Source of the DNA: Hanleya hanleyi
Lineage: Eukaryota > Mollusca > Polyplacophora > Lepidopleurida > Hanleyidae
NCBI GenBank assembly: GCA_036873755.1
Contig: JAVTVY010018706.1
Location: 1 to 64,000 of the forward strand
Length of the DNA stretch: 64,000 nucleotides
Direction of reading: 5' to 3'
The notes beneath the pieces were generated by a model. That model was not told the origin of the DNA, did not search any database, and saw nothing but the letters and a program-made list of their open reading frames with translations. This document shows positions 1-10,138 of this stretch, one piece after another (the stretch's first letter is position 1; each line of letters begins with the position of its first letter). Position numbers and translations under genes: made by a program.

Positions 1-589
1 TCTAGCACTGGATAATCCCTATATTAGCGATGGACAGGATATATGCCACCCATCACTGGATGTGTGAGAAATTAGATGTACTGATAGCCCAGCTGGAACA
101 TCATATTTGGACATTATACAAGAATGAACAATAGGCTTTCTCTCACCTCAACTGTACAACATGAGAGACGATTACAGTTGTGATATAGCAAATATCGAAA
201 TAGCAATATTCCAAAAGGACCTCCATACGGCGTATACATATCTCACCTGGTAGCATTGCTAGATCTGAAACTGTAAATTTCAATCAACGTCACAGAACAT
301 TATTGCAGAAATATGTGACACAAGGTTATACCATCAAACGTTTCCCAAATTCTCTGATAAATATCGTATACTGACGGAACAATAATATCGTAGTGTGCAA
401 GATCTCTGGCGCTATGTTTCGTGTGTTGCGTCAGATTCCGCTTAACCCGGGGCTATGGGCCGTTTCACCATCAAGTCGTTTATATCTCCATGGTATTCAA
501 ATGAAAATGACTTGGAAAATCATTTGGATAAACAATACTGGTCAGTGATTAGGATTGATGTGAAGAACATCAGGATATCATTGAGAACT
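1..589. other. Unassigned non-coding DNA
   Basis: AT-rich sequence without a credible exon, RNA gene or repeat that I can recognise. An open frame beginning at 455 runs into the palindromic element that follows and looks incidental. Confidence 0.5.
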
Positions 590-775
590 CACAGCCAGAA
601 AAAAGGTGATACCTATCACCCTAATGAGCGCAACCCTAAAAGGGTGACGACCTGGGCCATCAACCTAAAGGGTTACGACATTTGCCATCGCCATTTTGTC
701 ACCACCTTTAAAGGGTAACGAACAGGCATCATCACCATAAAAAGGTGATGGTCCATCACCCTTTTTCTGGCTGTG
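590..775. mobile_element. Small inverted-repeat element with GGTGAT/ATCACC palindromes
   Basis: The ends are inverted copies: CACAGCCAGAAAAA at the left and TTTTTCTGGCTGTG at the right. The 186-bp interior is made of GGTGAT...ATCACC and CCTTTAAAGGGT palindromes. No target-site duplication is obvious. A related element with CACAGTCAGAAAAGGTGAT at its left end starts at 3790. It is probably a miniature non-autonomous DNA element. Confidence 0.6.
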
Positions 776-2521
776 CTTACACCGCTTCTCCCTTGCAGGA
801 AAATGTATTTCGTACATATTTGAAACTAATGTTAACTGTCGCGCAAGAAGATTTTTTGATTATTGAATCGGAAATTCTTGTGTGGACGACGACTGAATAT
901 TGATTGTCGGATCTGACGCCTACATATCGAGAAAGTCCAGTCAGAATATAAAGTTGTTAAGCCGATCATGTGCCTGCCAGCGGTCATTGCTCAGCATATT
1001 ATCTTTCGGTCAATCAGAGACAACTTTTGGTGTATATAAAGTTTGTAAAGGTAAATATATTTCAGGAAACCTATATTTATTTATATAGCTGTTTATATTT
1101 GGCCCTGCTACCTCGAGCCATAGTGAAATTGGATAAGCTGGCGAGACGTCAGCTGCAGTGCGCGCACTTGCACATCACGCCTGTGTCTACAAATTTTTCA
1201 CATGAACTACTTAACTACTTCATGAAAAAAAAACGTGAATACGTCTTATGGACATATATTTATCGAACTGTAGGAACGCTCGGGTTCGTCACCGTTTGAA
1301 GAAAATATACTCCATGATGTTATCAAGACAAGTCTAAAATCAAAAGATTAAAACCATTGTAAAGGAAGAGATTCCACATACACAGACAAATCATCCTGCT
1401 TCAAATGGGGTGACGATGATGGGCCTCAACAGGGCCAGAGATAGATGATCCATCAAAGTGGGGATGAAATGGAACAGCATAAAAAACACTCTTCAGTTGA
1501 TGATAGTGATTACGAGAAAAAAAACATTCGCCCTAAGGAGATCAACATATACGCATATTGAATATGTGTGGAGAGAGATATTTGGGACACCTGTCGTTTA
1601 GTGCTGATCGACCAGAAAAGCAGCAATATTCAAGCCAACGCTATGATGAAGACGAATCGATTGAAAAGGCAAAGGCAAACTATATTCCAGCGAGTGTATT
1701 GTGATCAAGTAGTGAAATGGCGGACAAAATGAGTGTATCCAAGAAGAATTTTGCATGCATACGATGTAGATGATGAGGAAGCTGTCAAACCAACTATCAA
1801 GATGCGAAAAAATATATATCGGTGGATATAAAACAAATAAAGACGTTCACATCTATATATAATATAATAACTGTATGGTATGTTATCATGCATGTATTTT
1901 GTTTTTAAATGTAACTAGTTTATAAATAAAACATGCATTTCACTATATCAAGATTTTACAGTTTTCTTCTTGTTTTCGAACATATCTCTTATATTTCTAT
2001 CGATAGATTCGCGTTCCCTTCTTCCTATGTTTATGGTGAATTCAAGGCTGAGAACATCATTGTGACGCAGTGGAAAATTCCAATAGACGCTTTTGTTTCA
2101 AGTCATCCGTCGTTGGAAGTTTCACACTTCAAGCCATGACCGTTCCCAAGATAAAGGAAGCAGGCCTGACTTCCAATCTGATGACGTTCATTGAGATGTT
2201 CAGATCACTGTCCTTGATTCTGTGCAATAGAGAAACTCTCACAGCTCTAGTTTCCACTGTTCGTAAAATATCAGCTATTCATGGTTTTGGGGACGTTTTT
2301 GATGATATATTCGATGGTCATTTCGCCATTGCCTTTAAGACCATGGTATTCTATCCATAACATATGTGGGGACATATTGACCTAGTTTCATGAAGCTAGG
2401 TCTTTGAAGTCGAGGTCAAACTCATGAGGTGCAAAAATAATCTGGTTAAAAGTTAGGGCAATGTGATATTGCCATTTAGTACTACTGGTTGGTGTTTTCG
2501 CCTTTCACGGATTACACTTAC
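776..2521. other. Unassigned non-coding DNA
   Basis: AT-rich with several short open frames (for example 970-1299 and 2070-2360). None shows a recognisable domain, and none has both splice signals and a plausible start. I see nothing to annotate. Confidence 0.5.
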
Positions 2522-2709
2522 GACTGTTTGAACACAACACAGCAGCTATCGTTCGTCCATTGCAATGGCTAGTTACATTCGTCTTGACGAGTTCACAGTT
2601 TGACATATTTCCGCCATCCCGGCATTTCACCGTCACAGGACCGGGATAAACGAGAAGATACTTCACAAGCTTCGAGTAACGCTCAGGGTCAACGGTTAAA
2701 GAATGAGAA
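2522..2709 (-). CDS. Candidate internal exon, cysteine-rich extracellular-like
   Basis: On the minus strand a pyrimidine-rich acceptor (TTTTTTATTTCAG) precedes 188 bases of open frame, followed by a consensus donor GTAAGT. The exon would encode 62 complete codons, with one extra base at each end. It begins SHSLTVDPERYSKLV and contains four cysteines (KCRDGG, SNCEL, SHCNG, VLCSN) and two N-x-S/T glycosylation sites (NMS, NVT), as expected of secreted domains. The cysteine spacing near the end loosely recalls the C-terminal half of an SRCR domain, but I would not name it so without a profile search. No neighbouring exon can be paired with confidence. A signal-peptide-like exon lies on the same strand 30 kb upstream (32909-32972), but its phase does not fit this acceptor directly. 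Confidence 0.4.
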
Positions 2710-2869
2710 CTGAAATAAAAAAATGATAAGCGAATATAAATTGAACTACATATCTTCTGTATAAGCATATAAGAAAACTGCAAAAAAACCCACAAAAAAC
2801 CCCAAACAATTGCTTCATTTCATATTATGTGAACAGACAGGTGTTATCGTTCACAGGTTAAACAATGTC

Positions 2870-3784
2870 AGAATATTTCGCTGGTGCTATATTAGTTATG
2901 GAATATTCTGCTGGTGCTATATTAATAATGGAATATTCCGCTAATGCTATACTATTTAAGAGATATTCCGTTGGTGCTATATTAATAACGGAATATTCCG
3001 CTGGTATATATGTTAGTAATGGAATACTCCACTAATGCTATATTATTGAAGCAATATTCCGTTGGTGCTTTTTTAGTAATGGAATATTCCTCTGGTGCTA
3101 TATGAGTTAAAGAATATTCTGCTGGTGCTATATTAGTTATGAAATATTTTGCTGGTGCTATATTATTTAAGGAATATTCCGCTGGTGCTATATTAGTTAT
3201 GAAATATTTTGCTGGTGCTATTTTACTTAAGGAATATTCCGCTGGTGCTATATTAATTAAGGAATATTCCGCTGGTGCTATATTAATTAAGTAATATTCC
3301 GCTGGTGCTATATCAGTTATGAAATATTCAGCTGGTGTTATATTAGTTAATGAAATATTTTGCTGGTGCTATATTATTTAAGGAATATTCCACTAGGTAC
3401 TATATTAGTTATGAAATATTTGCTGGTGCTATATTATTTAAGGAATACTCCACTAATGCTATATTATTGAAGCAATATTCCGTTGGTGCTTTTTTAGTAA
3501 TGGAATATTCCTCTGGTGCTATATGAGTTAAAGAATATTCTGCTGGTGCTATATTAGTTATGAAATATTTTGCTGGTGCTATATTATTTAAGGAATATTC
3601 CGCTGGTGCTATATTAGTTATGAAATATTTTGCTGGTGCTATTTTACTTAAGGAATATTCCGCTGGTGCTATATTAATTAAGGAATATTCCGCTGGTGCT
3701 ATATTAATTAAGTAATATTCCGCTGGTGCTATATCAGTTATGAAATATTCAGCTGGTGTTATATTAGTTAATGAATTTTCTATA
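2870..3784. repeat. 30-bp minisatellite with GGAATATTCC palindrome
   Basis: About thirty copies of a 30-bp unit, GGAATATTCCGCTGGTGCTA followed by TATTAGTTAT, with point variation. A block of roughly ten units (about 3052-3350) recurs nearly unchanged at about 3471-3780, so the array has a higher-order duplication. Because the unit is ten codons long, one minus-strand frame (3409-3792) stays open and would give a decapeptide repeat (IAPAEYSLIN). I treat that as a by-product of the repeat, not a gene. Confidence 0.9.
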
Positions 3785-3789
3785 GGCCA

Positions 3790-4036
3790 CACAGTCAGAA
3801 AAGGTGATAACTATTACCCCGAGAAGGCGATGGGTTTTTTGATCACCTTTAAAATGACCATCACCCCTGAAGAGTGATGAGCAATGATTGTAAATTTACC
3901 TCATCACCTTTTAAGGGTGGTGAGGCATAATCATCACGTTTAAAAGGTGATAGCCGTCACCATTTAAAGGTGATGGCTCTAACTCATCACCTTTCAAAGG
4001 CGATGATCAGGTCTGTTCACCATTAAGGGATGATGG
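3790..4036. mobile_element. Second GGTGAT/ATCACC palindromic element, right end degraded
   Basis: Starts with CACAGTCAGAAAAGGTGAT, close to the left terminus of the element at 590-775, and continues as diverged ATCACCTTTAAAGGTGAT palindromes to about 4036. The matching right terminus is not recognisable. It directly abuts the 30-bp minisatellite. Confidence 0.5.
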
Positions 4037-4346
4037 GCCATATATATTAGTTAAGGAATAGTTATTCTCCAGTGTATCTAATAAACTTCTAATAAACTTC
4101 TGTTTTGTACGATTTGAATGAGATTATCGTCGACATAGTCGCTCTCAATATAAGGTGGTAAATTTAGTAGTCTGAATGATGTGCCTAGTTGGATAGAGTA
4201 ACTGCGAAATGAGTCTAACCGAAACAATGATACTTGGGTCATGAGCGGATGCCCTTGTGGTGTGAATTTGGTGAGTTTTGGTGTAATTGTTTGTTGCGCG
4301 GACCATAACGAGAAAATGTTGACAAGCGCACAGAGAGACGTACCGA

Positions 4347-4504
4347 TACAAGTTCAAGTTTCAAGTTTCAAGTTTACTGCACAATCATACCGCAAGGGCT
4401 AATGGCAAGTACATACAAAACAATTTCACAAACACATATTAATTATCATTAAACAGTATAACTATAAGACAAGACAAAAGAAACAATAAAATATATATAT
4501 ACAC

Positions 4505-4535
<31 letters not shown>

Positions 4536-5340
4536 CACACATATATACAGACATACATATATACAATACCATTTATGAACCATAGATTTTAGCAAGGGTG
4601 ATCTCATTTAGTTGGGAGAGACAATCTCTGGAACCCCTCATACGCGAATTCCGCTATAACTTTAATAATTTGTGGCACCTGGGACGTCATTAAAAATAAA
4701 AAAACAGTCCTTTTTGGACATTTTATCAATATCAGGTATATATTGCCGGGCTGTGCACATAAGATTCTCGCGTGACTCATTATGTTTTGCGCAGTCCATA
4801 ATGTTTTGCGCAGTCCATCTCGTCCTCAATAACACCACACTGCTGACATATCCTCTCTTCTCTGGGTGTGAACGGAACACCATACCTCCCCCTTTCAATC
4901 TGAAGGTGATGGACACTTATTCGCAATCTTACCAAGGCAACTCTATGTTTGCGATTGGATAAATCTAGTATTTTATCCTCTCTTAGGAAATGATGCTTGA
5001 ATTGCCGATACGTTTCAAGTTTCGGGGATGTTAAAAGGTTTTCTTCCCACTTGATTTTGTAGTCCGAAATGAGAATTTTCTTGATAAATCTCACGGTGCC
5101 TTTCGGTTGGTTACACCATTGATTCTCCCAGAGATGTCCACAGTTAAGAGAGAACAGTAATTTTTGTATATAGCTCACCCAGTTGTTACACTGTGTCAGC
5201 CTATTCTCCTCAATTTGTTCTAAGTCGACAATGAAGTCATGAAGTCGACAATGCCCAATGTCAGTTTTCCTTGCGGGACAGGTAAAACAGGGTTTTTGGG
5301 ATAAAAAATGCATAGATTCACTTTGGTTAACTATCACGAC
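4347..5340 (-). pseudogene. 3' end of a non-LTR (LINE) retrotransposon
   Basis: The minus strand from 5337 encodes about 185 residues resembling the C-terminal region of LINE ORF2: a basic stretch, then RLRISVHHLQIERGRYG, then a zinc-knuckle start ICQQCGVIEDE. The frame is broken by a 19-bp tandem duplication of ATGTTTTGCGCAGTCCAT (4782-4799 and 4801-4818); beyond it another frame continues the coding sequence to about 4640. The 3' UTR then runs to about 4347, where the minus strand reads GTGCAGTAAACTTGAAACTT and ends in a short tandem AAACTTG tail. Such short repeat tails are typical of CR1-like LINEs. Endonuclease and reverse transcriptase domains are missing, so it is 5'-truncated and dead. 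The exact clade is not resolved. Confidence 0.7.
4490..4566. repeat. (TA)n/(CA)n microsatellite
   Basis: Long alternating TATATA with interspersed CACA inside the LINE 3' region. A similar TA tract occurs at 50336-50394. Confidence 0.9.
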
Positions 5341-5419
5341 TTGGTTCCGTATTAGAAAGTTCTATGCAAACTGTATTTACTGGATTCTGTGTTGTCTCGG
5401 GCACGACCTCTGACCTCTG

Positions 5420-7020
5420 GTTCGTATATTATCGCAAGCCGAGATTCGTCAAGAACTGTTAACAGACAATGGTAGTCAATTCACATCAGAAATGATGGTA
5501 GAGGTTTGTAGAGATTATTGTCTAGTGACTAATTAAAAACCATCCCGTACTATGCGATGTGTAACGGACTCTTCGAAAAGATTAATGGAACCGTATTTCA
5601 GATCGACTAAGACCGACGTATTGAGCCGTTTGTCGCGAAATGCCTGAAGAGACTGTATTTCTCGCCATTTGAGATGTTTTAAGGCCTTTTACTTCGAGAC
5701 TTAAGGACGCGATGACGAAACATGTAAAATTGTAGGTAAAAACTTCCAGAACATGTTATACCAAAATAAATATGACAGTAAAAAAAAAGACGTTCACTGA
5801 CGTCCGAAGACCGATCTTGTTGCCGACCGACTCGAGTAGGCTGATCATGCGGTGAAAAAAACAGTGTCGCATCGTAACAAATCGGTTATCGTATTCATAG
5901 GGAACCAAGACAAAAGTGTTCCATATCAATATTCCGAAACGCTATTAAGAGCGCGAAGAAACGCAGGGTTCGCAGCGTTCAATCGAGATGACGGTGAATC
6001 TGACGCGTTCGACATTTCCACGAATTTATCGACAACGCAGAGGACGGGTTACGCACATTCGTTGGTGAGTTTCGCGATATGTTTCAAGTAGACATGGTGT
6101 TTACATCTATCACTGAGCACGACATTCATCTCACGTCGAATGAACCGGTACATGTTAAACCGTATCCGGTTCCATATGCACGTCTTGACGCAGTTAAAAA
6201 CTAAGTTCAGGAAATGATAGTTTTGTGGAATTATTGAGCCAGTCATCTTGCTCTATCGATTACCATTGCTTGTAGTCAAAGAGAAAGATTCTATCTTAAG
6301 GCCGGTGATTGATTTCAGGAAAATCAACCGGATTAACTTATTTGACACTGGGCCTAGGAGTAATTGAAAAAAGATTACGCAAACATGGCGAAATGTAAAT
6401 ATGTTTCCAAACTTGACTATGGTAAGGTATAGGCAAATTTAAAGACCTCACCGGATTCTATATACCGACTGGATAATTATTGTTTGGATGGGAAGAGTTT
6501 TACGACAATAAAAACTCGCCTGTGCAGCGTGTCGATTTTGACATTGCCGAATTTTGAAATAAAAGTTTGTACTTCAGTCGGACGCGTCTGATGTTGGAAT
6601 TGGGGACGTGTTAATGGCAAAGCTTTGTTGTAAGACCTCTCATTGAAAAGGTAATATCCTGGACATGGACCGACAATACAACTCACAGCAGATCCTTTGT
6701 CAATTACATATCCTGAGCTATAGACCAAATCGTTGCCGTGTTGCAGGAGAATGTGGATGTGCTGTAACCTATCGCGTATGACAGCATAAATCTCGTTGGT
6801 CGTGAAGAGGCATATTCCACAACAGAGAAACACGGTCTCGCGATAGTTTGGGCCATCAACAAGTTTAGTGATTACTTGTACGGTCGACCGTTCATACTGT
6901 GACCGGACTACCAAGCACTCTTCCCTTAATATGACACAGTTCAGTAATCTAAGGAAAACGCACTAGAAAATGTATTTGCAGACACGAGCCGATTATCTCA
7001 GTCGAGCTTAAGTATTTGAG
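5420..7020 (+). pseudogene. Fossil Ty3/gypsy polyprotein, rearranged (integrase, RT, RNase H)
   Basis: Three stretches keep recognisable retroelement motifs but sit in different frames with many stops. Around 5455-5600 is an integrase core: the second catalytic aspartate in LLTDNGSQFTSE and, after a stop, the glutamate region PYYAMCNGLFEKINGT. Around 6060-6340 is the reverse transcriptase N-terminus, with EHDIHLTSNEPVHVKPYPVP and later RPVIDFRKINR. Around 6560-7010 is RNase H, with LQSDASDVGIGDV and a terminal ADYLSR. Normal gypsy order is RT, RNase H, integrase, so the integrase piece lies on the wrong side. Either two partial copies were joined or the element was rearranged. Nothing here can be translated as a whole. 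Confidence 0.7.
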
Positions 7021-7583
7021 TAGAGATGTATTCCAATTGTTGGCAGAATTGTGAACATGCACACGAGCTGTGCATTAAATGTGTAAAATTTCAGTCTTGG
7101 GAAGGGGGTATGTCGCGCCTTTTTTGCTTATTATTGGTTACGAAATGCTATCAAGCAGTTAGTTCGACCAAGACCAACCGTATGCTAGCAGGTGATCCTT
7201 CTGTATTTTTATTGGTGATTGCGAAGATCTTTGAATTTCTTGTGTAGACAGTTGAGATTTTATGCCATTCCTAATTTTGCTCTGAGTTGACCAAAGTTAC
7301 CGCATTTATATTAAGTTATATTAGTTGAAATAGTATTTTTTTTGTGTACTATTATTGCAGAAAGGATAGATCTATATAGCAAATTGAGCTCGAGACGTAC
7401 CGTAGACGGTAATTAATTCGCACAAATTATATGGATACGGGAGCAGGTATTTTTCGACAATTTATATCAAAGTTGTATCTATAATTTATGTTGAAGTAAA
7501 TTGTTTATAGTGTCTTATGCTGTCAGAATATAGTATTCAGAGAATTTAATGGGTCCAGTTCACTTTAACTTATTATACAGATT
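7021..7583 (+). other. Possible 3' LTR region of the fossil gypsy element
   Basis: A purine-rich run ending in GGGAAGGGGG precedes TATGTCGCGCC at about 7107, which is how a polypurine tract meets a 3' LTR. No second LTR copy is present for comparison, so the right boundary is unknown. The remainder is AT-rich with nothing recognisable. Confidence 0.3.
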
Positions 7584-7820
7584 ATGGGCTGTAATACATC
7601 AGTAACGGTCACCGGCCGTAACCATGCAGGAACATCGGGGTGTGGCTGTCTGAAGGCTGCTAGTCATAATGCCAAGATACTGGGAGAAATGCACTCTACT
7701 GAAGCGGTCGAAGTTGACTCTGTATGCACACATGTCGGAACTCGTTCTAATGGAGCGGACGAAACAAACTCTTCATGTACACTACATACATTAGGTCTTT
7801 CTTTACTTTCCTTTGTTTGA
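7584..7820 (+). CDS. Candidate coding exon with N-terminal MGC acylation motif
   Basis: A 78-codon frame starts at an ATG three bases after a TTATTATACAG acceptor-like site. The product begins MGCNTSVTVTGRNHAG. Glycine 2 with cysteine 3 and serine 6 is the classic pattern for N-myristoylation plus palmitoylation, which would anchor a small protein to membranes. The rest is rich in Gly, Ser, Thr and Cys and matches no domain I know. The frame may continue through an unrecognised donor instead of using the stop at 7818-7820. It lies only 75 bp upstream of a transposon end. It could also be an incidental frame. Confidence 0.3.
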   Translation: MGCNTSVTVTGRNHAGTSGCGCLKAASHNAKILGEMHSTEAVEVDSVCTHVGTRSNGADETNSSCTLHTLGLSLLSFV

Positions 7821-7895
7821 AACCCCAAAGCAGGGTATTCTGGGATACCATCCAGGGAACAGTCTTTTCTCTGTTAGCGCAAATTTGCGGATCCG

Positions 7896-8075
7896 TATGG
7901 CAAGCCGTTTTACTTTTTATTCGGCATTTGCTGATATCATTAAATATTTGCTGATATCTTCAAATGATTTGATGATATCAAACGATTTGCTGATATCAGC
8001 AAATCATTTCATGATATCAGCAAATGATTTACAGATATCAGCAAATCATTTGGTGATATCATTTAATATGGCGGA
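7896..8075. mobile_element. Left end of TATGGCAAGCC element with GATATC palindrome array
   Basis: The terminus reads TATGGCAAGCCGTTTTAC and leads into about seven tandem copies of GATATC palindromes flanked by GCAAAT and ATTTGC. An almost identical terminus in inverted orientation closes the array at 20204-20619. The inner border (GATATCATTTAATATGGCGG) is repeated at 8275-8300. No partner end with a matching target duplication could be assigned. Confidence 0.65.
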
Positions 8076-8348
8076 ATGTGAAAATAAGCCTAAATGTTAA
8101 TGCCTGCTCCCTTCTCGTCCTGCTGTTTGATAAATAGAGATTATCATGATAGTGTATGCTCCGCGACGTTGTATCAACAACGAGTTGTCTGAGGTTGGAC
8201 TGTGGTATCAGCCGAGCCCGCATGATTTACAGATATCAGCAAATCGACTGATTTGCTGATATCAGCAAATCATTTGATGATATGATTTAATATGGCGGAA
8301 GGTGAAAATAAGCCTAAATGTTAATGCCTGCTCCCTTCTCGTCCTGCT
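8076..8348. repeat. Direct repeat pair and small GATATC array
   Basis: The segment at about 8062-8200 (ending array, TGGCGGAATGTGAAAATAAG, TGCCTGCTCCCTTCTCG) recurs at about 8285-8420 with few changes. Between them, 8223-8290 holds three more GATATC/GCAAAT palindromes. This looks like a local duplication of the transposon's subterminal region. Confidence 0.6.
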
Positions 8349-9162
8349 GTTTGATAAATAGAGATTATCATGAAAGTGTGTGATCCGCGACGCTGTATCA
8401 ACATCGAGTTGTCTGAGGTTGATACCACAGTCCAACCCACAGGCCCGCAAAACAAGCGTTTTGGGCGGTGTGGACGGTGGTATTGTGTCGAAATATGGGG
8501 TCTCTATATAACCCCATGCTTTATATAAAACCAGAACAAGGCGTGAAACGCACTTTGGGTGAATCGAGAAATAACCGGTGTATCGCCAAACAAAATACTT
8601 TAGCATATTCTACAAGTATCACTTTATATATTCCCGTCGCCAAATTAGTAAATTTGTGCAATTTTTTACCTTTGCCGGGCGATTCAAAATCCAACGTAAC
8701 TGTCCATCCATCCGTCGCGACAACTGATCGGTGTGTGACCTCTCTTGCCGGAGGCGTGTCGCGACTGACCAATCAGAATTGAGAACGAAGCCCGTCATAA
8801 TCACGCTGTTCCTAGATGGATGGACAGTTACGTTAGTAGGGATTTTGAATCGCCCGACAAAGGTAAAAAATTGCACAAATTTACTAATTTGACGACGGGA
8901 ATATATAAAGTGATACTTGTAGACTATGCTAATGTATATTGTTTAGCGATAAACCGTTTATTTCTCGATTCACCCAAAGTGCGTTCCACGCCTTGTTGTG
9001 GTTTCATATAAAGCATGGGGTTATATAGAGACCCCATATTTCGACACAATACCATCGTTCACACCGCCCAAAACGCTTGTTTTGCGGGCCTGTGGTCCAA
9101 CCTCAGACAAGGAGATGTTGATACAACGCCGCGGATCACACACTATCATGATGATCTATTTA
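8349..9162. mobile_element. Foldback element with 350-370 bp arms
   Basis: The left arm (about 8349-8720) is repeated inverted at about 8812-9162, around a 91-bp unpaired centre (8721-8811). Landmarks in both arms are the CCGCCCAAAACGCTTG segment, the TATATAACCCCATGC segment and CGTAACTGTCCATCCATC. The arms differ by small indels and substitutions, so this is an aged inverted repeat. Open frames found here are mirror images of one another and are not genes. Confidence 0.75.
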
Positions 9163-9530
9163 TCATTTACCTCTAAATTTAATAAAAGTAAAAAAGTGCC
9201 GGTATTGGAAGTGGATGGCGCATGGGAGTACTGGTCAGAGATGTCTGGAATGGATGTACTTGTAGACGGTAAACTGGCGATTATCCCGCTCATCCGTTTA
9301 TTTCTCGATTCACCCAAAGTGCGTTCCACGCCTTGTTGTGGTTTTATATAAAGCATGGGGTTATAAAGAGATCCCATATTTCGACACAATACCACCGTCC
9401 ACACCGCCCAAAACGCTTGTTTTACGGGCCTGTGGTCCAACCTCAGACAACGAAATGTTGATACAACGTCGCGGATCATACACTATCATGATGATCTATT
9501 TATCATTTACCTCTAAATTTAATAAAAGTA
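8951..9530. repeat. Direct repeats 340 bp apart flanking a captured recombinase fragment
   Basis: The unit CCGTTTATTTCTCGATTC to TTTAATAAAAGTAAAA (about 240 bp) occurs at 8954-9195 and again at 9294-9533. The two copies sandwich a 99-bp piece of the Crypton-like gene. The outer copy overlaps the right arm of the foldback element. Confidence 0.7.
9196..9294 (-). pseudogene. Captured fragment of the Crypton-like recombinase gene (empty-site copy)
   Basis: About 99 bp nearly identical to the recombinase gene on both sides of the transposon at 10139-12177. On the minus strand it reads MSGIIASLPSTSTSIPDISD and continues QYSHAPSTSNTGT. It carries a single CAGAGATG (9236-9243), whereas the gene copy carries this 8-mer on each side of the transposon. 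It therefore serves as an unoccupied paralogue that defines the insertion precisely. Confidence 0.85.
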
Positions 9531-9533
9531 AAA

Positions 9534-9939
9534 TATTCTTAACGAAAACTGCGTCAATGTTTTCAATGGCCGCTTCACAGATACGAAAAAAGATAGTCCG
9601 CCTAATATAGTTCGAGATAAAAATAAAGATTTAGGAACAAAGCCGTTGTTAAACATCATTGAAATGATTTATTTAATCAGAAATTGTATATTTTAACTCT
9701 AAATATACAACATAAATCGAATGAAACATATCCATTATACATTTCCTGGTTTTCTTCAGTCGCTTCACATACTGTTTCTACATATCTCACTCCGCGAGGA
9801 GAATCCGAGAATGTTCACGTGACCGGCAAATTCGAAGGCAAAACGATTCTTGTTTTTGGGAGAGGATGGTCAGTATTTACTTTGAACAAAAGATCAAAGA
9901 ACTGTTTTTCTCAATCAGACGATTGCCGAACCGTTATAT
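9534..9939. other. Unassigned DNA downstream of the recombinase gene
   Basis: AT-rich sequence lying 3' of the minus-strand recombinase frame. It may be that gene's 3' UTR, but I see no polyadenylation context that decides this. Confidence 0.4.
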
Positions 9940-10138
9940 TTAAGGTAATGTGGCGCCGTGAAAGACGCCAGCTGTGGTCTGAGAGTTAGAAGTTGAAAGA
10001 GTTAGTTGAGTGGATTGGTTGAACACACGCAAATCACGAACCGTGGAAGGCTGACTTTGAGGAGTGACTTTTGATGGTGACTTTAATAATGTGCCGGTAT
10101 TGGAAGTGGATGGCGCAGGGGAGTACTGGTCAGAGATG
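9940..10138 (-). pseudogene. C-terminal tail of the Crypton-like tyrosine recombinase
   Basis: This is the last separated part of the recombinase gene, lying beyond the 10139-12177 insertion. The frame reads SDQYSPAPSTSNTGT, then a Ser/Thr/Gln-rich linker, and ends GVFHGATLP before a stop. A Ser/Thr-rich tail ending in a short hydrophobic GVFHGA-type motif is common in KIAA1958-like recombinase proteins. It joins the upstream part through the duplicated CAGAGATG. Confidence 0.7.

Noticed and set aside
8262..9610. Many overlapping frames of 80-117 codons
   Set aside because: Mirror-image translations of the foldback arms and their direct copies; no independent coding signal.
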